From: Rodentolepis nana
Lineage: Eukaryota; Platyhelminthes; Cestoda; Cyclophyllidea; Hymenolepididae
NCBI GenBank assembly: GCA_900617975.1
Contig: UZAE01014973.1
Coordinates: 1-10,900 of the forward strand
Direction: 5' to 3'
DNA length: 10,900 nucleotides
Shown here: piece by piece, positions 7,246 to 10,900 of the stretch
How positions within the stretch are numbered: the first letter of the stretch is position 1
Layout: each line of letters starts with the position of its first letter
Program-made: the position numbers and the translations under genes
The notes under the pieces: model-generated
Databases searched by the model: none
What the model saw: only the letters and a program-made list of their open reading frames with translations
Told to the model about the DNA's origin: nothing

Positions 7246-8010
7246 CTTGATGGTGTTAATTGAACATTTACATAATTTAAGTTAAGCCCTAGTTATGTGC
7301 GGAAAAATTTGAAAATGCCCCTTCAATTGTGAACTGTAAAAGCTGATTTTCTAGACTCTTATAAACTTTAAATAAAAGTACTGGTTTCCGACTCTGCACT
7401 ATTTGGTAGTTTAATGTAATGAGTAAATGAACAGTATGTTAAATGTGCACAATGGCCCGTTCGAGTGGCCCAGTTGTCACCTTACACGTAAATTAAATCA
7501 ATAGGAGGTCAGGTTGATTCTTGTATACTTCAAAGTGAAGTACCTCCCTTTTCTATAGTCAAAATAGGTGTCATTTATTTTTCTTCTAAATCAAATATAT
7601 ATTTAATGGAACTGATTTACCTCATTTTCCTATCTAAAACGTACATAACTATCACTAAATCTGATGAAATGTAATCAGATCCATTAAAGCTTTAATAAAA
7701 TAAGGAAAGAGTAAAATATCCTGTCCACATAAACGGCAACTGATTTAAAATCTACAGAAACGCATCTGGACTAAATCTTTGTCATAAGTGAACATATGCG
7801 GAAAGCATTTCTCAAAATGATTATATCGTGTTCTTACTTTTTGATAAAACTGTCATGCAAACATTTAAATTTCCCAACCTATGTGCCGTATTATTGACCG
7901 AAAGATGAACTAGAGTTTGAGTTATTTGTCTAAAATATACTTTATTCAACAAAATACAATAAGTGTTGGTGATTTTACATCTTTTCTAACCATCTAGGGG
8001 AAAAAAGTTC
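7246..8010. other. Unassigned AT-rich sequence
   Basis: No gene or known repeat is seen. Small inverted repeats occur (for example ATCTGAT at 7659-7665 with ATCAGAT at 7674-7680, and TACTTC/GAAGTA near 7535-7551). They are short and common in such sequence. Confidence 0.5.
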
Positions 8011-8268
8011 ATTATTATTATTATTTCAAATAGCAGACTTTATGATATTTATCACTAGCCCTTTAGTTGACTTCAGGTNGGGGGGAACATATATAGCAGT
8101 TAATTAATTGTCTTCTGGCTTCCCAGTATCTCTGGGTTTTCAACGTTGCCTTTAGGGCTGGATACCGAATCAGGTGGGTCTTCTCCATTTCCTCCTGTAG
8201 GTTACATGGGGGAGCATGTTGATTGAGTGTATACTCCTAATCTGTGAAGGTGTTTTGTTAGGTAATCG

Positions 8269-8338
8269 TGTCCGGTACGTAGTCTAAACTCAGCAACGGC
8301 TTCTGTCCGATACGTAGTCTAAACTCAGCAACGGCTTC
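8269..8338. repeat. Tandem duplication, two 35-bp units
   Basis: Units at 8269-8303 and 8304-8338 are identical at 34 of 35 positions (G against A at the seventh base). The unit covers the LINE codons for the AVAEFRLRT motif. Because 35 is not a multiple of three, the duplication shifts the frame. The LINE copy at the left edge shows only one unit, but its upstream side is cut off at that point. Confidence 0.92.
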
Positions 8339-8397
8339 GATTCTCGCCAGCCGGGTATGTCGGAGAGTGCCACTGTCCACTATTTCTCCTCTATGTG

Positions 8398-8510
8398 GTA
8401 GAGTGCCACTCTCCACTGTTTTTCCTTTGTTCGAACTTTAAGTTCGTTGCAACCGGAGAGTGCCGCTGTCCACTGTTTCTCCTTTGTTTGAGCTTTGAGT
8501 TCGTTACACC
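8398..8510. repeat. Tandem repeat, two ~57-bp units plus a partial third
   Basis: Units at 8398-8454 and 8455-8510 share GAGAGTGCC-(A/G)-CT-x-TCCACTGTTT and end in AGTTCGTTxxAACC-like sequence. A shortened third unit lies at about 8361-8397. On the - strand the period is 19 codons, so the LINE frame is kept through two units (CNELKAQTKEKQWTAALSG, then CNELKVRTKEKQWRVAL). Confidence 0.85.
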
Positions 8511-8583
8511 TTGAGGTCTGGAATTCTTTCCTGATTAAGGTCTTCATTGTGTGGAAAGACATCGGCCAGTCTATGTCTTTCAT

Positions 8584-8974
8584 CTGGATGAAAACGAAAT
8601 TTTATATCAATAGCTTACAAAACTATAGAGGATGTCTCCGCGTTTACCAAGCTCCTTTTTTGTTAAATGTAATGTCTACATTGAAGACAGTTTGGCGTGA
8701 ATTGAACGGATCAAATTCCGTTGCTTGGTGCCATTCATAACTGAAATTTTAAATTTCTCAAAATCTGTGAAACATGATGTGTCTGCGCTGCAGTGGTCAA
8801 CATGCACGCATGCCAATCCAGAGGTCTCGCGATTTATGCTCAACAAGTGCCAAACGGGTTGGTTAATTCTGATCAGCCAGAGAGGTGAATACGGGACGAC
8901 TTCATCTTAAAACGTTCCGAAATGGCTGTGCAAATTTTCAAATTAGCATAGAGAGTTTTTATCTATGTTACGTA
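8584..8974. other. Unassigned stretch between the LINE fragment and copy E
   Basis: Neither strand gives a recognisable protein. On the - strand a frame from about 8907 to 8670 is open for roughly 75 codons but contains no RNase H motif, which an uninterrupted LINE would have at this place. Three overlapping + strand open frames (8495-9082) have no motif. The LINE therefore appears truncated near 8583. Confidence 0.45.
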
Positions 8975-9045
8975 GGAGAGTGCGATGGACTTACCTCCAC
9001 GTTGTGCACCCTGGGCCACGTTTATACATACGTCAAAAAGTCTAT
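8975..9045 (+). ncRNA. HDV-like ribozyme, copy E (P4 kept by changed bases)
   Basis: P1 is GGAGAGT (8975-8981) with GCACCCT (9006-9012), with two mismatches. P2 is ATGGACTT (8985-8992) with AAGTCTAT (9038-9045), all paired counting one G-U. P3 is ACC (8993-8995) with TGT (9003-9005), one mismatch. L3 is TCCACGT (8996-9002), identical to copy D. The joiner GGGCCAC (9013-9019) has one change. P4 is ACGT (9018-9021) with ACGT (9030-9033). Compared with copy C, the G-U pair became G-C and a new A-U pair formed at the base, while the inner pair was lost. The candidate catalytic C is 9034, followed by AAA. The damaged P1 makes activity of this copy unlikely. Confidence 0.72.
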
Positions 9046-9320
9046 AAACCGCCAGTTAACTTCTGACTTCAAATTACCATGATCCAGAACGCCTTATAGG
9101 ACCACTCCTACGGTACTCACTTCATCTTACCTTTTTTCTGTGCCTTTGTGTCAGTGGGCTCTTTTATATCTGTGAGTTACTCTTCTGTTCCACACCCACC
9201 CCCTCCTCAAACTTTTTGTGACGTTGTCTGTCCCTCCCATCTCTGAAGCCCAAAGTCAGCTAAAGGTACTTATCAAAAAAAACCTGTCATTTGATGAAAA
9301 TGACTAAATAAATAAATTTA
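8975..9320 (+). mobile_element. Short non-autonomous retroelement, copy E (near full length)
   Basis: Starts GGAGAGTGCGATGGACTTACC at 8975 and follows copy D throughout. It has the ribozyme region, AACTTCTGACTTCAAATTACC, ACGGTACTCACTTCATCTTACC, a T run, CTTTTATATCTGTGAGTTACTCTTCTGTTCC, and the LINE-like end (CTGAAGCCCAAAGTCAGCTAAAGG ... CCTGTCATTTG). The tail contains AAAT units (TAAATAAATAAAT, 9305-9317). The body is more diverged than in D and no clear target-site duplication is seen, so this is probably an older insertion. It has no coding capacity. Confidence 0.85.
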
Positions 9321-10093
9321 TTTAAAGAAATGACACTTTGGATCCGATTGGTTATTTCTTGACCTCTAATACTCTTCTTTAATCGTTGCAAAATATTGTA
9401 TTTAAAAAAGAAGATGTTAGCGAGTATTTGATACTTTGAGAGTAGTTTCAAAATCTTTAAAACACTTGCCTTTGCTAACAGCAAATTGCTGTGTTCAATT
9501 TTGTCTATTTTAAGTCCTTTAATCGCCAAAACTGTTGACCCGTCATACATTACGTTATCCTTCTCAATATGATTATCGTATTCCAGTACAAGTCTCTTCA
9601 GTATATTTTTGGTAAACTATCGGCGTGTTCTTTGGGTTGTAAAGGGAAAAAATTTATAATCTTCAATTCCCCCCCCCTTTTCACTACTCTTCCTCAAAGC
9701 TGTTTCTCCTCTGTTGGAGAAATTCACCCGCATCTCGATTGCTACACTGGTTAATACGATTTTTTCAAAAAGACGCCCAGCTTCAAGGCATAATCTGGGG
9801 GGCTGAATGGAATAGCATTTACGAAGTGCTAAATTCAACTTCCTCAAAGCTGAGCCTTATACGGAATTCCGGCAATTTTTGATAAGGAGTGCATTCTGGT
9901 CTAGAAAAAAATTTTCGATATTTTTTTCTATATTTTCATAGTTTAACTGTTCAAGAATATGTCTACGAGAGGATTTTTCAAAATTCAAATTAGTTTTGGA
10001 GATATAAATATTTTGCTGAGCAGGCATCCAAATCGGTTGGGCTGCAACTAATCGAGCAAAAGACATAATGATTTCTCCGACTACCTGAATCTA
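9287..10093 (-). other. Long quasi-open frame, two stops in about 268 codons
   Basis: One - strand frame starts after a possible acceptor (ATTCAG, ending near 10094) and reads VVGEIIMSFARLVAAQPIWM and onward. It meets only TAA at 9857-9859 and TAG at 9617-9619 before ending at 9287-9289, inside the tail of copy E. The three open parts are about 78, 79 and 109 codons. I recognise no domain. A 14-base direct repeat (CTTCCTCAAAGCTG at 9689-9702 and 9839-9852) lies exactly 150 bases, or 50 codons, apart within the frame. The frame overlaps the left inverted repeat at 9886-9905, so this call or the transposon call may be coincidental there. It could be a gene remnant cut by copy E, a transposon coding remnant, or chance in AT-rich DNA. 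Confidence 0.28.
9669..9677. repeat. Homopolymer tract of 9 C
   Basis: A C run at 9669-9677 between CTTCAATT and TTTTCAC. If the quasi-open frame on the - strand is real, this run encodes GGG in it and is a weak point for frameshift or sequencing error. Confidence 0.85.
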
Positions 10094-10130
10094 TATTTCT
10101 TAGTAATCCCTTTTGTTCCGTTATATCTAT

Positions 10131-10146
10131 CTATATATATATATAT
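10131..10146. repeat. Short (TA)n run in an AT-rich tract
   Basis: A TA alternation follows TATCTATC and leads into TTTTTACATATATTTATG. It lies inside the candidate DNA transposon and has no other apparent role. Confidence 0.7.
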
Positions 10147-10197
10147 TTTTACATATATTTATGTATATCTATTTTTAGAGAGTCTTCTTTAGAAACT

Positions 10198-10362
10198 TGG
10201 CTATGTCCGGAACCACGAACATTTAAAAATTTTAATTTTTACTTTTTTTAAAAAATCGAAGAATGTTCAAAAATGTGGTGCAAAAATGTTTTTTCATTTA
10301 CACAGTCGCCATTTTGTAAAAGAAATATAGCTAAAACTTTTCCGTAGTTCCGGACATAGGCA
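10198..10362. repeat. Inner inverted-repeat pair, 20-bp arms
   Basis: The left arm (10198-10217, core CTATGTCCGGAAC) and the right arm (10343-10362) match as reverse complements at 18 of 20 positions. The 125 bases between them are AT-rich with several A and T runs. The pair is either part of the larger element at 9886-10633 or a second small element nested in it. No duplicated flank was found. Confidence 0.75.
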
Positions 10363-10637
10363 CATCATTGTAGATTGATAATCTTTTTTATTTTTTGATT
10401 TCAGATTGCTTGGAGGGCTAAAATCGTGGGTATGGTCATGCACCATATTTTTGGGACGCCCTACTCCATCAGCTGATAAATAACAAAATTTAAAATTTTT
10501 TAGTTTTTAGTTTTTTGTCTGCTTCTAAGGTGAATAAATAATGTATAAAAAATTTATAATAAAAATATTGCTTGTTTTTATACAGCACTTTAAAAATGAC
10601 CTAATATTCATGCCTCTAGACCAGAATACCCCCTTAA

Positions 10638-10900
10638 ATGAGGGAACGAATCAAACACGTTGATCGTCGATGCATTGTAGAGATAATGGCAATTTTGCTT
10701 TAGGGATCTTGAAAATAAAAGATCACACCTTGCAAATAAAATTCATTATTCTCATTTGAGTAAGAAACATCCCAAGAGGTAAATCGAAAACCTACCATCC
10801 ACTTCCATTGCAGACGCTAAAAATGTCGACTTCAAGTGCAGAAGTAATTTGTATTGAGTTGGCAACTAAGTCATTCCCGTTTTTGTTGACGGATTCACTC
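10638..10900. other. Unassigned right edge
   Basis: No gene, repeat or RNA is recognised between the candidate transposon and the window end. Confidence 0.5.

Larger units (their letters stand above)
8011..8583 (-). mobile_element. 3' fragment of the same LINE family, rearranged
   Basis: On the - strand this matches the LINE end at 1-311, entered further upstream. It holds a polyprotein remnant (about 8101-8583), a short 3' UTR with the shared segment (AAGTCAACTAAAGGG ... CTGCTATTTG, 8027-8076), and a tandem AAT tail at 8011-8026. The 3' UTR contains the window's single ambiguous base, an N at 8079 within a G-run. It is truncated at its 5' side near 8583, beyond which no LINE similarity is seen. 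It lies inverted relative to the copy at 1-311, so the two 3' tails face each other about 7.7 kb apart. Two tandem duplications inside it are listed separately. Confidence 0.82.
8101..8583 (-). pseudogene. LINE polyprotein C-terminal remnant with frameshifts and stops
   Basis: Read on the - strand, it starts near 8583 with MSFHTMKTLIRKEFQTSR, which looks like the linker after RNase H in this LINE family. Two 19-residue repeats (CNELKxxTKEKQWxxAL) follow, then a shortened third unit ending in an in-frame TAG. After a one-base frameshift near 8350 comes ARIEAVAEFRLRTG, the motif also seen at the start of the window. A 35-bp duplication and a one-base insertion in the Cys-knuckle (near 8212) break the frame again. 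The TAA found in the other copy is not present at the equivalent place. It is clearly non-functional; reverse transcriptase and endonuclease domains are absent. Confidence 0.75.
9886..10633. mobile_element. Candidate non-autonomous DNA transposon with nested inverted repeats
   Basis: ATTCTGGTCTAGA at 9893-9905 recurs inverted at 10615-10627 (13 of 13). The similarity extends outward as GGAGTGC against GGGGGT, giving ends of 19-20 bases. The right end abuts TTAA (10634-10637) and the left end abuts ATAA (9882-9885), as expected for a TTAA-targeting element (piggyBac-, Kolobok- or Sola3-like) with one mutated base. Inside, a second inverted pair, CTATGTCCGGAAC at 10201-10213 and 10347-10359 (18 of 20 over 10198-10217 and 10343-10362), encloses 165 bases of AT-rich sequence. 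No transposase is recognised. The superfamily is an inference from the target site only. Confidence 0.5.

Noticed and set aside
7661..7690. CTGATGAAA resembling a hammerhead ribozyme core
   Set aside because: No second conserved GAAA segment with flanking stems is found at a suitable distance; the ATCTGAT/ATCAGAT pairing also uses the core bases.
8670..8907. Open - strand frame upstream of the LINE remnant, considered as its RNase H domain
   Set aside because: It lacks any RNase H signature and is not continuous with the remnant; the LINE appears truncated near 8583.

Overview
This window looks like intergenic or intronic DNA of an arthropod, probably a spider. It is AT-rich, has no intact protein gene, no recognisable tRNA or rRNA, and no bacterial-type operon structure. 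It carries remnants of retrotransposons, a candidate DNA transposon and simple repeats. The spider guess rests on the LINE C-terminal peptide at the left edge (RLRTGHD...HLHRLG...CPLCN), which I recall as common in orb-weaver genomes; that is memory, not a search.

Two related retroelement families account for most of the structure. (1) A LINE with a post-RNase-H zinc-knuckle C-terminus appears as two 3'-end fragments: 1-311 on the + strand, cut by the window edge, and 8011-8583 on the - strand, frameshifted and internally duplicated. Each ends in a short 3' UTR and an A/T-rich tandem tail. (2) A short non-autonomous retroelement of about 310 bp is present five times: A 1109-1415 (-), B 2412-2697 (-), C 3286-3429 (+), D 4693-5004 (+) and E 8975-9320 (+). 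Copy D is full length and flanked by a perfect 14-bp target-site duplication (TSD). The last ~75-80 bases of family 2 match the LINE 3' UTR (38 of 48 ungapped positions between D and the 8-kb LINE copy), so the short element most likely borrows the LINE's reverse transcriptase.

The main discovery is at the 5' end of the short element. Its first ~70 bases fold, by hand, into the nested double pseudoknot of hepatitis-delta-virus-like (HDV-like) self-cleaving ribozymes: P1, P2, P3, L3, a GGGCAAC joiner, a short P4, a J4/2 with the catalytic C followed by A-rich sequence, and the closing P2 strand. The predicted cleavage point is exactly where the 14-bp TSD of copy D ends. No single copy in the window has every helix intact, but the copies together define a complete fold, and copy E keeps P4 paired by different bases.

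Layout: LINE 3' end (1-311); unassigned (312-1108); copy A; unassigned; copy B; an 18-bp perfect hairpin (2741-2779) and a 26-C tract; partial copy C; unassigned; copy D with TSDs; a long unassigned AT-rich stretch with a G17 run, (AT)14 and a possible decayed coding frame at 6814-7242 (-); LINE fragment with nested tandem duplications; copy E; a long quasi-open frame on the - strand (9287-10093); and a pair of nested inverted repeats (9886-10633) resembling a non-autonomous DNA transposon with a TTAA-type target. No host gene function can be assigned.
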